Shown piece by piece: positions 26,206-36,209 of a stretch of DNA of 64,000 bases (position 1 is the first letter of the stretch; each line of letters opens with the position of its first letter). The DNA is taken from assembly GCF_017355885.1 (NCBI RefSeq), contig NZ_JAFEUU010000002.1, positions 372,001 to 436,000 of the forward strand. The letters are read 5' to 3'. Under the pieces are notes generated by a model. The model searched no databases and had not been told where the DNA came from. It saw only the letters and a program-made list of their open reading frames with translations. A program made the translations under genes and the position numbers. The stretch comes from Sabulicella rubraurantiaca (GTDB lineage: Bacteria > Pseudomonadota > Alphaproteobacteria > Acetobacterales > Acetobacteraceae).

Positions 26206-26829
26206 TCAGATGCTCTCGTCGTCGTTCGGGATGTTGATCAGGGTGCCGCAGGATTTGCAGTGCACGGCATCCGTCTCGTGGCGCTGAAGGCCGCAGCTGG
26301 GGCATGGGTGGCGCACCTTGCGTGGGCGGAACAGCGCCTGGGCCAGCCGCAGGAACAGGGTGACGCCCGCCAGCATGATGAAGACCGCCAGCATCCGCCC
26401 GCTGGTGTCCTGGGGCACGAAGTCGCCGAAGCCGGTTGTGGTGAGGGCGGTGACGACGAAATACAGCGCGTCGCCATAGTTCTCGACGGCGGGGCGCAGC
26501 AGCCAGCGCAGCTCGAACACGATGCCGGTCATGATGAACAGGAAAACGATGAGCTGCGCGGCCGCCATCACCGCGTCCTCGTTCTGGCGGAACAGATCCC
26601 AGTCCTCGCGCAGGGATTTGGCGATGCGGGCGGAGTTCAAGAGGCGCAGCATCCGCAGCACGCGCAGGAAGCCCAGGAAGTGCTGGAGCAGCGGCGAGAG
26701 CAGCAGGGTGAGGATGGCGACGAAATCCGCCACCTCCAGCGGTCGCAGCGCGGTGTGCCAGGGGCGTTCGCGGATGGCGTGGCGGGCGATGAACTCGGCC
26801 AGGAGCACGGCGCCGAAGGCCATGTCCAC
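26206..26829 (-). CDS. Voltage-gated-type ion channel with C-terminal zinc ribbon (start codon uncertain)
   Basis: A potassium-channel-fold membrane protein. Counting from the GTG at 26829: S4-like helix with spaced arginines RVLRMLRLLNSARIAKSLR (56-74), pore helix and selectivity filter TTTGFGD (130-136, where TVGYGD is usual), inner helix, then a CPSC...CKSC zinc ribbon (176-194) and acidic tail. The GTG start would cut the second membrane segment in half. In the same frame upstream, codons up to about 26960 encode a family-like N-terminus (RHLYTAAS, FRYGLLILDL, a first membrane helix), but no ATG, GTG or TTG occurs before the in-frame stop, which is the argG stop itself. The true start may be a rare codon such as CTG at 26994. 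Confidence 0.82.
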   Translation of the reverse strand: MDMAFGAVLLAEFIARHAIRERPWHTALRPLEVADFVAILTLLLSPLLQHFLGFLRVLRMLRLLNSARIAKSLREDWDLFRQNEDAVMAAAQLIVFLFIMTGIVFELRWLLRPAVENYGDALYFVVTALTTTGFGDFVPQDTSGRMLAVFIMLAGVTLFLRLAQALFRPRKVRHPCPSCGLQRHETDAVHCKSCGTLINIPNDDESI

Positions 26830-27072
26830 CGCGAAGACGACCGGGCCGAGGGGCAGGAAGGAGGCGAAGACGATCCAGGTGATGCTGGCGAGGTCCAGGA
26901 TCAGCAGGCCGTAGCGGAAGTTCCGCGCCGGGGGCGACGCGGCGGTGTAGAGGTGGCGGAGTCTGGTCCGCCACCCATGTTGGCGCGCGATCAGGGCGAG
27001 GCCCCGTTGCCGCCGGCTTGCGTCACAGCGCGCCAGCTTGGCCGCGGAGCGGCCGATGCATGGAGCGGCGCG

Positions 27073-28308
<1,236 letters not shown>

Positions 28309-28378
28309 GGTCTGGCCTTGGCCTTCTGTCACCGAATGTCGGGCGGAGGGATGCCAGGGGTTCGGCAGGGGGGCAAGC

Positions 28379-29527
28379 CTATCGGCGCCCCTGCGCCCAG
28401 AGCGCGAGGGCCGCGACCCCCACCGCCGCCACCCCAAACCCCCACCGATACCCCACCCACGCGATCAGCCCCGCGAAGATCAGGCTCCCCACGGTCTGCC
28501 CCAGGAACAGCGCCATGGCGAAGGCGCTCACCGCCGTGCCGCGCGCCTCGGGCAGCGCCTCGGTGGCGCGGGCCTGCAGGACGCCGTGGAACATGAAGAA
28601 GGCCAGGCCGACGCAAAGCTGCGCCGCCAGCACCACCCCCCAATGCGGCGACAGGGCGATGGCGGTCAGCAGCACGGCCAGGGACAGGCCGCCCAGGCGC
28701 AGCAGCCCCTCCTCGCCGAAGCGGGCGACGAGGCGCTTGGCGATGCGGGTGTAGAGCAGGGCGCCGACGCCGAAGCCGGCGGTGACCAGCCCCGCCTCGC
28801 CGGCCGAAAGCCGGAAATCCTCGATCAGGAAGGAGGGGATGAAGGGAAAGGCCCCGCCGAAGAGCAGCGAGCCGTTCAGCGCCGCCACCAGCATCAGCCG
28901 CCGCCCGGCCTTGGCGCGCAGGAGGCGCGCATAGCCGGCAAAGGCCGAAAGGGCGGAGCGCGGCGGCATGGGCTGGCCGCGCACCAGCCGCCAGAACAGC
29001 AGCGTCGCCACGCCGAAGGCCAGCATCCCGCCCGCCAGGAAGGAGGCGCGCCAGCCCAGCGCCTCGCCCAGCGCGCCGGAGATGGGGCCGGCCAGCATGG
29101 TCGCCATGACGTTGCCGGTGAGGAAGCGACCGATGGCGCCCTGGCGCTCCTCATAGGGGACGCTGTCGCCCACATGCGCCATCAGCAGCGGGATCACCGC
29201 CCCGGCGAAGAGCCCGCCCAGGGCGCGCATCACCGTCACCTCGCCCAGGGTGGAGGCGAAGACGGCCAGCATCGTCACGGTGCCGTAGAGCAAGAGGGCG
29301 AGGCTGGCGACGCGCGGCTTGCCGAAGCGGTCGCCCAGCGGGCCGTTGAGGATCTGCCCGGCGCCATAGGGCAGCATGAAGGCCGCGATCAGCACGGCGA
29401 CGGCGGAAACGGTGGTGTTGAAGCCCGAGGCCATCAGCGGCAGCAGCGGGTCGAGCATCCGCATGCCGAAGCCGGTGGCGAAGCCTCCGAGGGCGAGGAG
29501 GCCGAGCGGAGCGGGCGCGGCGCTCAC
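28379..29527 (-). CDS. MFS transporter (drug/metabolite exporter type)
   Basis: A 382-residue, twelve-helix major facilitator. The motif-A loop between TM2 and TM3 reads [12 protein letters not shown] and the TM4/TM5 region has [23 protein letters not shown], a motif C-like signature of antiporters (H+-coupled exporters). It starts with GTG at 29527, overlapping the stop of the YjbR-like gene in a GTGA. argG follows 70 bp downstream. Substrate unknown; an arabinose- or drug-efflux-like role is typical. Confidence 0.92.
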   Translation of the reverse strand: MSAAPAPLGLLALGGFATGFGMRMLDPLLPLMASGFNTTVSAVAVLIAAFMLPYGAGQILNGPLGDRFGKPRVASLALLLYGTVTMLAVFASTLGEVTVMRALGGLFAGAVIPLLMAHVGDSVPYEERQGAIGRFLTGNVMATMLAGPISGALGEALGWRASFLAGGMLAFGVATLLFWRLVRGQPMPPRSALSAFAGYARLLRAKAGRRLMLVAALNGSLLFGGAFPFIPSFLIEDFRLSAGEAGLVTAGFGVGALLYTRIAKRLVARFGEEGLLRLGGLSLAVLLTAIALSPHWGVVLAAQLCVGLAFFMFHGVLQARATEALPEARGTAVSAFAMALFLGQTVGSLIFAGLIAWVGYRWGFGVAAVGVAALALWAQGRR

Positions 29528-29826
29528 GCCCCGCCGCCGGCCCGCCAGGCCTCCTCCGCCAGTTCGGGCCATCGCGCGGCCGTGCCCGGGCCCAACGCCA
29601 CCCATTCGCGCAAGGCCCGGCCGCGATGCGCGTCCCAGGGCACCCCGGTGCCGGACTCCACCAGCGCGTCCACAAGCGGGGCGGGCAGCTTCAGCACCAG
29701 GGAGTCGCCATCGGGAAGGGCGAAGATGCGGCCGCCCACCGTCAGGCTGTCCCGCCCGAATCCGCGCTTCGTGCCGGCCCCCGCGCGGCCGGCGAAGCGC
29801 GCGCGCAGGTCGGCGAAGCCGCTCAC
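29524..29826 (-). CDS. YjbR/TfoX-like small protein
   Basis: A 100-residue protein with [29 protein letters not shown] and a C-terminal REWVALG...WPELAEEAW, a pattern I associate with the small MmcQ/YjbR and TfoX N-terminal-like fold. Function unknown. Start GTG at 29826 overlaps the rlmN stop (GTGA) and its stop overlaps the MFS start (GTGA), so translation of rlmN, this gene and the transporter is likely coupled. Confidence 0.72.
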   Translation of the reverse strand: MSGFADLRARFAGRAGAGTKRGFGRDSLTVGGRIFALPDGDSLVLKLPAPLVDALVESGTGVPWDAHRGRALREWVALGPGTAARWPELAEEAWRAGGGA

Positions 29827-31034
29827 GCCGGGTTTTCGTCCCGCGTGGCGCGCCGCGCCCGTTCGCTCTCGGTCTTGAGCTGGCCGCAGGCGGCCAGGAT
29901 GTCGCGCCCGCGCGGGCGGCGGATCGGCGAGGAATAGCCGGCGTCGTTCACGATGGCGGCGAAGCGCTGCAAGGCCTCGGGCGTCGAGGTCTTATAGGGG
30001 CTGCCGGGCCAGGGGTTGAACGGGATCAGGTTCACCTTGGCCGGGAGGCCGCGCAGCAGGCGCACCAATTCGTGCGCCTCGGCCTCGCTGTCGTTCACGC
30101 CGCGCAGCATGACGTATTCGAAGGTGATGCGCCGGGCGTTGGAGGCGCCGGGATAGCGGCGGCAGGCGTCCAGCAGCTCCTTGATCGGGTACTTGCGGTT
30201 CAGCGGCACGATCTCGTCGCGCAGCTCGTCGCGCACGGCGTGGAGCGAGACGGCGAGGTTGACGCCGAGCTCCGCGCCGCAGCGATCCATCATCGGCACG
30301 ACGCCGGAGGTGGAGAGGGTGATGCGGCGGCGGGACAGGCCGATCCCCTCATGATCCATGATGATGGTGAGCGCCTTGGCGACGTTCTCGTAATTGTAGA
30401 GCGGCTCGCCCATGCCCATCACGACGATGTTGGAGAGCATGCGGCCCTCCTCGCCCTTGGGGGTGGGCCATTCGCCGTAGGAGTCGCGCGCGGCCATGAA
30501 CTGGCCGACAATCTCGGCGGCGGAGAGGTTGCGGACCAGCTTCTGCGTGCCGGTGTGGCAGAAGCGGCAGGACAGGGTGCAGCCCACCTGGGTGGAGATG
30601 CAGACGGCGCCGCGATCCTCCTCCGGGATGTAGACCGTCTCGACCTTCTGGCCGTCGCGCCCCTCGAAGAGCCACTTGCGCGTGCCGTCCGTGCTGGTCT
30701 GCTCGGCGGCGACGCCGGGGCGGCCGACGGTGAAGCGCTCGGCCAGCTTGGATTGGAGCGGCTTCGCGATGGTGGTCATCTTCGCGAAGTCGCGCTCGCC
30801 CTGGTGGTAGATCCAGTGCCAAAGCTGCTTGGCGCGGAAGGGCTTCTCGCCGATCTCGGCCATTTCCGCCGCCAGCTCCTCGCGCGACAGGCCGACGAGG
30901 TCGCGGCGCCCTTGCTCGTCCAGCAGGGGCGGCGGGGCGAAGAGCGCGGCCTTGGCGAGGATGCGGCTGCGCTCCGCCTCCGTCATCTGGTCCGCGGCGG
31001 GGAGGACGCGGCTATGCGGGGGGAAGGCGTTCAT
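29823..31034 (-). CDS. rlmN: 23S rRNA (adenine2503-C2)-methyltransferase RlmN
   Basis: Radical-SAM enzyme that methylates C2 of A2503 in 23S rRNA and A37 in some tRNAs. In 403 residues it has the cluster motif CTLSCRFC (Cys152, Cys156, Cys159), the GMGEPL motif, and the resolving cysteine in AACGQL near the C-terminus, which together distinguish an active RlmN from RlmN-like proteins. The start ATG at 31034 lies in an ATGA overlap with the IalB-like gene. Confidence 0.97.
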   Translation of the reverse strand: MNAFPPHSRVLPAADQMTEAERSRILAKAALFAPPPLLDEQGRRDLVGLSREELAAEMAEIGEKPFRAKQLWHWIYHQGERDFAKMTTIAKPLQSKLAERFTVGRPGVAAEQTSTDGTRKWLFEGRDGQKVETVYIPEEDRGAVCISTQVGCTLSCRFCHTGTQKLVRNLSAAEIVGQFMAARDSYGEWPTPKGEEGRMLSNIVVMGMGEPLYNYENVAKALTIIMDHEGIGLSRRRITLSTSGVVPMMDRCGAELGVNLAVSLHAVRDELRDEIVPLNRKYPIKELLDACRRYPGASNARRITFEYVMLRGVNDSEAEAHELVRLLRGLPAKVNLIPFNPWPGSPYKTSTPEALQRFAAIVNDAGYSSPIRRPRGRDILAACGQLKTESERARRATRDENPA

Positions 31035-31528
31035 CGGCGCCCTGCCGGACATTCGCGGGAGATGGCCTCATAGGCCGCGGAGAAGCCGCTGAGGGGGAAG
31101 GTGTCCGTGGCCGTGCCGCGCCCGTTGGGGCCGGGGCCGCGCAGCTGGGCGTCGCGCCCCCCGCGCAGGGCGGTCACCACGGCGCGGCCGTCGCGGGCGA
31201 AGGCATTGTCGCCGGAGGTGTAGAAAGGGAACTCGCCCGAGCCGATGGAGAGCTTCGGCTCCGCGCCGCGGGCATAGGAGTAGCCGACGCGGGCCGCCAC
31301 CTGGTCGCGCCCGTTGGCGCGGTGGGTGACGATCAGCATGACGTTGCGGGCCTCGCGATTCCCTGCCCCCTCGGCCGAGCGGGCGCGGGCGAAGGCGTAG
31401 CAGACCTTCTGCCCGCCCTCCTGATGGGTGGCGGCGGTCCAGGACTGGAACTCGCCCAGGGCGGCCGGGCGATTCTGGGCCAGGGCGGGACCGGCGGCGA
31501 TCAGCAGGGCGGCGAGGAGGAAGCGCAT
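31031..31528 (-). CDS. IalB-family (invasion-associated locus B) periplasmic protein
   Basis: A 165-residue secreted protein: signal peptide [18 protein letters not shown], then [32 protein letters not shown], and a C-terminal [14 protein letters not shown]. The paired cysteines (VCYAF, REC) and the order of segments match IalB-like proteins of alphaproteobacteria, known for erythrocyte invasion in Bartonella but common in free-living relatives, where the role is unclear. First gene of the rlmN operon. Confidence 0.82.
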   Translation of the reverse strand: MRFLLAALLIAAGPALAQNRPAALGEFQSWTAATHQEGGQKVCYAFARARSAEGAGNREARNVMLIVTHRANGRDQVAARVGYSYARGAEPKLSIGSGEFPFYTSGDNAFARDGRAVVTALRGGRDAQLRGPGPNGRGTATDTFPLSGFSAAYEAISRECPAGRR

Positions 31529-31550
31529 CGCGGGTAGATAAATCCGCGGG

Positions 31551-31575
31551 GGCCGGGCGACAACAGCGCCCGGCC
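31551..31575 (-). terminator. Hairpin downstream of the TIGR02300 gene
   Basis: GGCCGGGCG and CGCCCGGCC form a perfect 9-bp stem with a 7-nt loop, 15 nt after the stop codon; ATTTAT follows further on along the minus strand. Good stem, weak tail. Confidence 0.5.
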
Positions 31576-31590
31576 TGTCCAGGGGGCGTG

Positions 31591-31914
31591 TCAGCCCTCT
31601 TCGTCGCGCTCGCCTTCGACCTCGATGTCGGCGTCGATCGCCTCGTCCTCGTCTTCCAGCTCATCCGCATCCTCGATGCCGGCCTCGGCATCCACGTCGT
31701 CCAACTCCACGTCGTCCGTGTCGGCCTCCGTCGCGGTGCCGCGCTTCTTCAGCTTGTCATCCGGCAGCGGGGCAGCGGGGCGGCGCAGGCGGGGCTGCTC
31801 GGCCGGCTGCTCGGCGCCGCATTTCGGGCAGATCGCAGGCTGCTTGGTGAGGTCGTAGAACTTCGTGCTGCACGACACGCAGACACGCTTCAGACCGAGT
31901 TCCGGCTTGGCCAT
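31591..31914 (-). CDS. TIGR02300 family protein (zinc-ribbon head, acidic tail)
   Basis: A 107-residue protein typical of alphaproteobacteria. The N-terminus has a CVSC...CPKC zinc ribbon with the family's [16 protein letters not shown] pattern, then a linker and a long run of Asp and Glu (about residues 68-107) that makes the protein extremely acidic. Function is unknown; the layout suggests a DNA- or RNA-mimicking or chaperone-like adaptor. Start ATG at 31914. Divergent from aroA, a conserved neighbourhood in this group as far as I recall. Confidence 0.93.
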   Translation of the reverse strand: MAKPELGLKRVCVSCSTKFYDLTKQPAICPKCGAEQPAEQPRLRRPAAPLPDDKLKKRGTATEADTDDVELDDVDAEAGIEDADELEDEDEAIDADIEVEGERDEEG

Positions 31915-31927
31915 GGAGCCTTCCAAT

Positions 31928-31988
31928 CCTTGATTCCCCGCACGCCAGGCGGCGGGGCCTTGATTCCCCACGCTCCGCGCGGGCGGGG
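31928..31988. repeat. Tandem pair of CCTTGATTCCCC hairpin units
   Basis: Two adjacent units of 30 and 31 bp each begin CCTTGATTCCCC (31928 and 31958) and end GCGGGG. Unit 1 folds CCCCGC/GCGGGG, unit 2 folds CCCC with GGGG through a GC-rich stem. They fill the divergent region between the TIGR02300 gene and aroA. It could be a duplicated regulatory site or leader structure. Confidence 0.5.
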
Positions 31989-32032
31989 CGCATTGCCACG
32001 GCGCGCGCGGCGGTGTCAAACCGGGCCCCATC

Positions 32033-33376
32033 ATGCCCGACCACGCCGTCCCGAGCCCGGTTTCCGCCCGCCCCGCCGCCCGCCCGCTGGAGGGGCGCAT
32101 CGCCGTGCCCGGCGACAAGTCTATCAGCCACCGCGCGCTGATGTTCGGCGCCCTGGCGGTGGGCGAGACGGCGATCACCGGCCTGCTGGAAGGCGAGGAC
32201 GTGCTGCGCACCGCCGCCGCCATGCGCCTCCTGGGCGCGGAGGTCGAGCGGCAGGGGGAGGGTCGCTGGCGCGTAGCAGGGCGCGGCATTGGCGGCCTGG
32301 CCGAGCCGGATGACGTGCTGGACATGGGCAATAGCGGCACGGCGGCGCGGCTGATCTGCGGCGTGCTGGCGGGCCACCCGATCTTCGCGGTGATGACGGG
32401 CGATGCCAGCCTGCGCCGCCGCCCGATGAAGCGCGTAACGGAACCCCTGGCCGCGACCGGCGCCATCTTCCGCGGGCGGGAGGGCGGGCGGTTGCCCCTC
32501 GCCATCGAGGGGGCGCGCGACCCACTGCCGCTGGATTACGTGCTGCCCCTCGCCTCTGCCCAGGTGAAGAGCGCCTGCCTGCTGGCCGGGCTCTGCGCCC
32601 CCGGCACGACGCGGGTGGTGGAGCGCGAGGCGACGCGCGACCACTCGGAAAACATGCTGCGGCATTTCGGCGCCACGGTGCGCGTCGGGGTGGAGGGCGC
32701 GGGCCGGGTGATCGAGCTGGAAGGCCAGCCGGAGCTGGTGGCCGCGCCGGTGGCGGTGCCGGGCGACCCCTCCTCCGCCGCCTTTTTCGCCGTCGCAGCG
32801 CTGCTGGTGCCGGGCTCGCGCCTCGTCATCGGCAATGTCGGGCTGAACCCGCTGCGGACCGGGCTCTTCGACACGCTGCGCGAGATGGGGGCATCGCTGA
32901 CGGTCGAGCATCCGCGCACCGAGGGGGGCGAGCCCGTGGGCGATCTCTTGGCAAGGGGTTCGGAGCTGCGCGGGGTGGACGTGCCGGCGGAGCGCGCCCC
33001 TTCCATGATCGACGAATACCCCATCCTGGCCGTCGCCGCGGCCTGCGCGCGGGGGCAGAGCCGGTTCCGCGGCCTCGCCGAGCTGCGGGTGAAGGAAAGC
33101 GACCGCCTCCTCGGCACGGCGGCGATGCTGGAGGCGGCCGGGGTGCGCTGCGTAGTGGAGGGGGACGACCTCGTCATCGAGGGATGCGGCGGCAAACCGC
33201 CCGGCGGCGGGACGGTGCGGACGCACATGGATCATCGCCTCGCCATGTCGGGGCTGGTGCTGGGGCTGGCCTCGCGCGACGGGATGCGGGTGGATGACGG
33301 CGCCTTCATCGCCACCTCCTTTCCCGGCTTCACGTCGCTGATGAACGGCGCCGCCGGGGCGGGGAGCATCGGATGA
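32033..33376 (+). CDS. aroA: 3-phosphoshikimate 1-carboxyvinyltransferase (EPSP synthase), class II type
   Basis: Joins shikimate-3-phosphate and PEP in the shikimate pathway. The 447-residue protein has [18 protein letters not shown] (catalytic Lys and phosphate-binding residues), [32 protein letters not shown], and [16 protein letters not shown] with the catalytic Asp/Glu, a pattern closest to class II enzymes such as Agrobacterium CP4. At the position of CP4 Ala100 this protein has Gly within GNSGTA. The gene overlaps cmk by 4 nt (ATGA), giving the common aroA-cmk-rpsA order. Confidence 0.97.
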   Translation: MPDHAVPSPVSARPAARPLEGRIAVPGDKSISHRALMFGALAVGETAITGLLEGEDVLRTAAAMRLLGAEVERQGEGRWRVAGRGIGGLAEPDDVLDMGNSGTAARLICGVLAGHPIFAVMTGDASLRRRPMKRVTEPLAATGAIFRGREGGRLPLAIEGARDPLPLDYVLPLASAQVKSACLLAGLCAPGTTRVVEREATRDHSENMLRHFGATVRVGVEGAGRVIELEGQPELVAAPVAVPGDPSSAAFFAVAALLVPGSRLVIGNVGLNPLRTGLFDTLREMGASLTVEHPRTEGGEPVGDLLARGSELRGVDVPAERAPSMIDEYPILAVAAACARGQSRFRGLAELRVKESDRLLGTAAMLEAAGVRCVVEGDDLVIEGCGGKPPGGGTVRTHMDHRLAMSGLVLGLASRDGMRVDDGAFIATSFPGFTSLMNGAAGAGSIG

Positions 33377-34002
33377 TCATCGCGGTGGACGGGCCCGCGG
33401 CGGCCGGCAAGGGGACGCTGGCGCGGCGCCTCGCGCAGCACCTGTCCCTGCCCTATCTGGATACGGGGCTGCTGTACCGCGCTGTGGGGCGGCGCGTGCT
33501 GGATGCCGGGGCGGACCCGGCTGACCCGGTGGCGGCCGAGGCGGCAGCGCGGGCGCTGCACCCGGAGGACACGGCGCGCGGCGATCTGCGCGGCCCGGCC
33601 CAGGACCAGGCGGCCAGCAAGGTCGCGGCCATTCCCGGCGTGCGGGCGGCGCTGCTGGAGTTCCAGCGCCGCTTCGGGCAGGAGCGCGGCGCGGTGCTGG
33701 ATGGGCGCGACATCGGCACGGTGGTGTTCCCGGAGGCCGAGGTGAAGCTCTTCGTCACGGCGCATCCGCGCGAGCGGGCGCGGCGCCGCCACCTGGAAAT
33801 GCTGGGCCGCGGCCAGGAAGCGACGCTGGAGGCGGTGGAGGCGGAGATGGCGGCGCGCGACGCGCGGGATGCCGCGCGCGACGTGGCGCCGCTGATTCCG
33901 GCGCCGGATGCGCTGCTTCTGGACACGACCGACCTGGACGCGGAAGCCGCTTTCCGGATGGCGCTGGCATTGATTGCCGGTAAAAGCAAGCTTTCCGCTT
34001 GA
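33373..34002 (+). CDS. cmk: Cytidylate kinase
   Basis: Phosphorylates CMP and dCMP with ATP. The 209-residue protein has the P-loop [10 protein letters not shown], the [12 protein letters not shown]-binding segment, and [11 protein letters not shown] followed by the lid with RARRRHLEM. Start ATG at 33373 overlaps aroA. Length and motifs are standard. Confidence 0.97.
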   Translation: MIIAVDGPAAAGKGTLARRLAQHLSLPYLDTGLLYRAVGRRVLDAGADPADPVAAEAAARALHPEDTARGDLRGPAQDQAASKVAAIPGVRAALLEFQRRFGQERGAVLDGRDIGTVVFPEAEVKLFVTAHPRERARRRHLEMLGRGQEATLEAVEAEMAARDARDAARDVAPLIPAPDALLLDTTDLDAEAAFRMALALIAGKSKLSA

Positions 34003-34031
34003 CTGTGGCATGGAATGCGCCGATTTAACGG

Positions 34032-34051
34032 CGGCCGCATCTATGTGGCCG
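34032..34051 (+). promoter_or_regulatory. Hairpin in the cmk-rpsA intergenic leader
   Basis: CGGCCGCA and TGTGGCCG form an 8-bp stem with one G-U pair and loop TCTA, 30 bp after the cmk stop. The 209-bp gap (34003-34211) probably holds the rpsA promoter and a structured leader; several other GC-rich stems are possible, and S1 is known to regulate its own translation in E. coli. Terminator function is less likely as no T-run follows. Confidence 0.35.
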
Positions 34052-34211
34052 GATCGGGGCGAACCGTGACACGCCCCACCATCGGCCGCCGCGACGCCTG
34101 AAGGCCGCGGAAAGGCAGGACGTGCCCCGGATGCTTTGATCCCGGGGGGCGCAGGCACCAGTCGCGGGGCAAGTTCGGCCCCGTTTCTCGGACCCAGGAC
34201 AAAACCGCTTC

Positions 34212-35897
34212 ATGGCAGAAGATTTCGCCGCTCTCCTCGATGAGATGCTCGGCGCAAACACCGGCTTCGCCGGTTCCGTGGTCACCGGCAAGGTCATCCG
34301 CATCGATGACGACGTGGCCGTGGTGGATGTGGGCCTCAAGAGCGAAGGCCGCGTTCCGCTCAAGGAATTCGCCCCGCAGGGCGCCAAGCCGGAGGTGAAC
34401 CCCGGCGACGTGGTCGACCTCTTCGTCGAGCGCTACGAGGACCGTGACGGCTCCATCGTGCTGAGCCGCGAGAAGGCGCGCCGCGAGGAGGCCTGGACCA
34501 CGCTTGAGAAGGCTTTCTCCGCCAACCAGCGCGTGGACGGCGTGATCTTTGGCCGCGTCAAGGGCGGCTTCACCGTGGATCTGGGCGGCGCGGTCGCGTT
34601 CCTCCCCGGCTCGCAGGTGGATATCCGCCCGGTGCGCGACGTCGGCCCGCTGATGGGTCAGAAGCAGCCTTTCCAGATCCTCAAGATGGACCGCGCCCGC
34701 GGCAACATCGTCGTGAGCCGCCGCGCGGTTCTCGAGGAGACGCGTGCCGAGCAGCGCGCCGAGCTGGTGCAGGGCCTCAAGGAAGGCATGGTGCTGGACG
34801 GCGTGGTGAAAAACATCACCGACTACGGCGCCTTCGTGGACCTGGGCGGCGTGGACGGGCTGCTGCACGTGACCGACATCGCGTGGCGCCGCATCAACCA
34901 CCCCTCCGAGGCGCTGACGATCGGCATGCCGGTCAAGGTGCAGGTGATCCGGTTCAACCAGGACACGCAGCGCATCTCGCTGGGCATGAAGCAGCTGATG
35001 GCCGATCCGTGGGACGGCGTGGCGCTGAAGTACCCGGTGGGCGCCCGCTTCTCGGGCCGCGTGACCAACATCACCGACTACGGCGCCTTCGTGGAGCTGG
35101 AGCCGGGGGTCGAGGGCCTCGTGCACGTGTCCGAGATGTCCTGGACCAAGAAGAACGTCCATCCGGGCAAGATCGTCGCCACCTCCGAGCAGGTGGACGT
35201 GATGATCCTGGACGTGGACGAGCCGAAGCGCCGCATCTCGCTCGGCCTCAAGCAGGCCCAGGGCAACCCGTGGGAGCTGTTCCTGCAGGCGCACCCGCTG
35301 GGCAGCGTGATCGAGGGCGAGATCCGCAACATCACCGAGTTCGGCCTATTCATCGGCGTCGGCCCCGACGTGGATGGCATGGTGCACCTGTCCGACCTGT
35401 CCTGGGACCTCCCGGGCGAGCAGGCCATGGCGTCCTACAAGAAGGGCGACGTGGTGAAGGCCAAGGTGCTGGACGTGGACGTCGAGAAGGAGCGCATCTC
35501 CCTCGGCATCAAGCAGCTTGAGGCCGACCCGGCCGCCGAGGTGCTGGACCGCGTCCGCAAGGGCGAGATCGTCACCTGCACCGTCACCAAGGTCGAGGCC
35601 AATGGCATCGAGGTGAAGGTGGACGACGTGCTCACCGGCTTCATCCGCCGTGCGGAACTGGCGCGCGACCGCCAGGACCAGCGTCCGGAGAAGTTCGCCA
35701 TCGGCGAGAAGGTGGACGCCAAGATCACCGCGGTGGACCGCGCCGCCCGTCGCCTGTCCCTGACCATCAAGGGCAAGGAGATCGAGGAGGAGCGGGAGGC
35801 CGTTCGCGAGTACGGCACGGCCGACAGCGGCGCCTCGCTGGGCGACATCCTGGGCGCGGCCATCCGCCGCCGCCGGGAGCTGGCCGGGGAGGAGTGA
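34212..35897 (+). CDS. rpsA: 30S ribosomal protein S1
   Basis: RNA-binding ribosomal protein that unwinds mRNA for translation initiation. The 561-residue protein carries six S1 (OB-fold) repeats; repeated ITDYGAFVDL/ITDYGAFVEL and HVTDIAW/HVSEMSW segments and the ISLGMKQL/ISLGLKQ ends of each repeat are obvious. The N-terminal MAEDFAALLDEML is the ribosome-docking helix. It is the third gene of aroA-cmk-rpsA and is followed by a strong terminator. Confidence 0.98.
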   Translation: MAEDFAALLDEMLGANTGFAGSVVTGKVIRIDDDVAVVDVGLKSEGRVPLKEFAPQGAKPEVNPGDVVDLFVERYEDRDGSIVLSREKARREEAWTTLEKAFSANQRVDGVIFGRVKGGFTVDLGGAVAFLPGSQVDIRPVRDVGPLMGQKQPFQILKMDRARGNIVVSRRAVLEETRAEQRAELVQGLKEGMVLDGVVKNITDYGAFVDLGGVDGLLHVTDIAWRRINHPSEALTIGMPVKVQVIRFNQDTQRISLGMKQLMADPWDGVALKYPVGARFSGRVTNITDYGAFVELEPGVEGLVHVSEMSWTKKNVHPGKIVATSEQVDVMILDVDEPKRRISLGLKQAQGNPWELFLQAHPLGSVIEGEIRNITEFGLFIGVGPDVDGMVHLSDLSWDLPGEQAMASYKKGDVVKAKVLDVDVEKERISLGIKQLEADPAAEVLDRVRKGEIVTCTVTKVEANGIEVKVDDVLTGFIRRAELARDRQDQRPEKFAIGEKVDAKITAVDRAARRLSLTIKGKEIEEEREAVREYGTADSGASLGDILGAAIRRRRELAGEE

Positions 35898-35923
35898 TCC
35901 TTCCCCTCAGCGTCGAGGGAATG

Positions 35924-35955
35924 GGGGCGGGCCTTCGGGTCCGCCCCTCTTTCTT
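35924..35955 (+). terminator. Rho-independent terminator of rpsA
   Basis: GGGGCGGGCC and GGTCCGCCCC pair over 10 bp (one G-U) around a TTCG tetraloop, followed by TCTTTCTT. It is 26 nt beyond the rpsA stop and is the best terminator in the window. Confidence 0.85.
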
Positions 35956-36178
35956 GCCCGGGCTTCGCAGTTTGCGAGACGCAGTCGCATCAGGTGAGGC
36001 CCACCAGGATCGTCTCTCGGTCGCCGGGAAATCCTTACTACGCCGGGGACGAATTCGGTTCCCGTTCATGAAGCAGGTATTTTTTTAGCGATAACTGGTC
36101 AATTTCCCGGTGATTTCTTTTTAAAAGCGCAGTTTCGCGTGCTTCCATCTATGGTAACGCAACGCCGAGTGGTAAGTT

Positions 36179-36199
36179 TCCACACGCAAAAAGTGTGGA
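36179..36199 (+). promoter_or_regulatory. Hairpin masking the ctrA-like ribosome binding site
   Basis: TCCACAC (36179-36185) and GTGTGGA (36193-36199) form a perfect 7-bp stem with loop GCAAAAA. The 3' arm takes in the first GGA of the Shine-Dalgarno GGAGAG (36197-36202), which stands 7 nt before the ATG at 36210. Folding would therefore limit ribosome access. Confidence 0.6.
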
Positions 36200-36209
36200 G
36201 AGACCAAGA

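Larger units (their letters stand above)
35898..36209 (+). other. Intergenic region between rpsA and the ctrA-like gene
   Basis: A 312-bp non-coding stretch. The first 60 bp hold the rpsA terminator. From about 36075 the DNA turns AT-rich (TTTTTTTAGCGATAAC, TTTCTTTTTAAAAG), unlike anything else nearby, and probably contains the ctrA-like gene promoter. TGGTAA occurs twice 18 bp apart (36152 and 36170). I see no full TTAA-N7-TTAA CtrA site. The last 31 bp contain a hairpin over the ribosome binding site. Confidence 0.6.

Noticed and set aside
36073-36209. CtrA autoregulatory box TTAA-N7-TTAA upstream of the ctrA-like gene
   Set aside because: TTAAAAGCGCAGTTT gives only one half site; no spacing-correct second half was seen.
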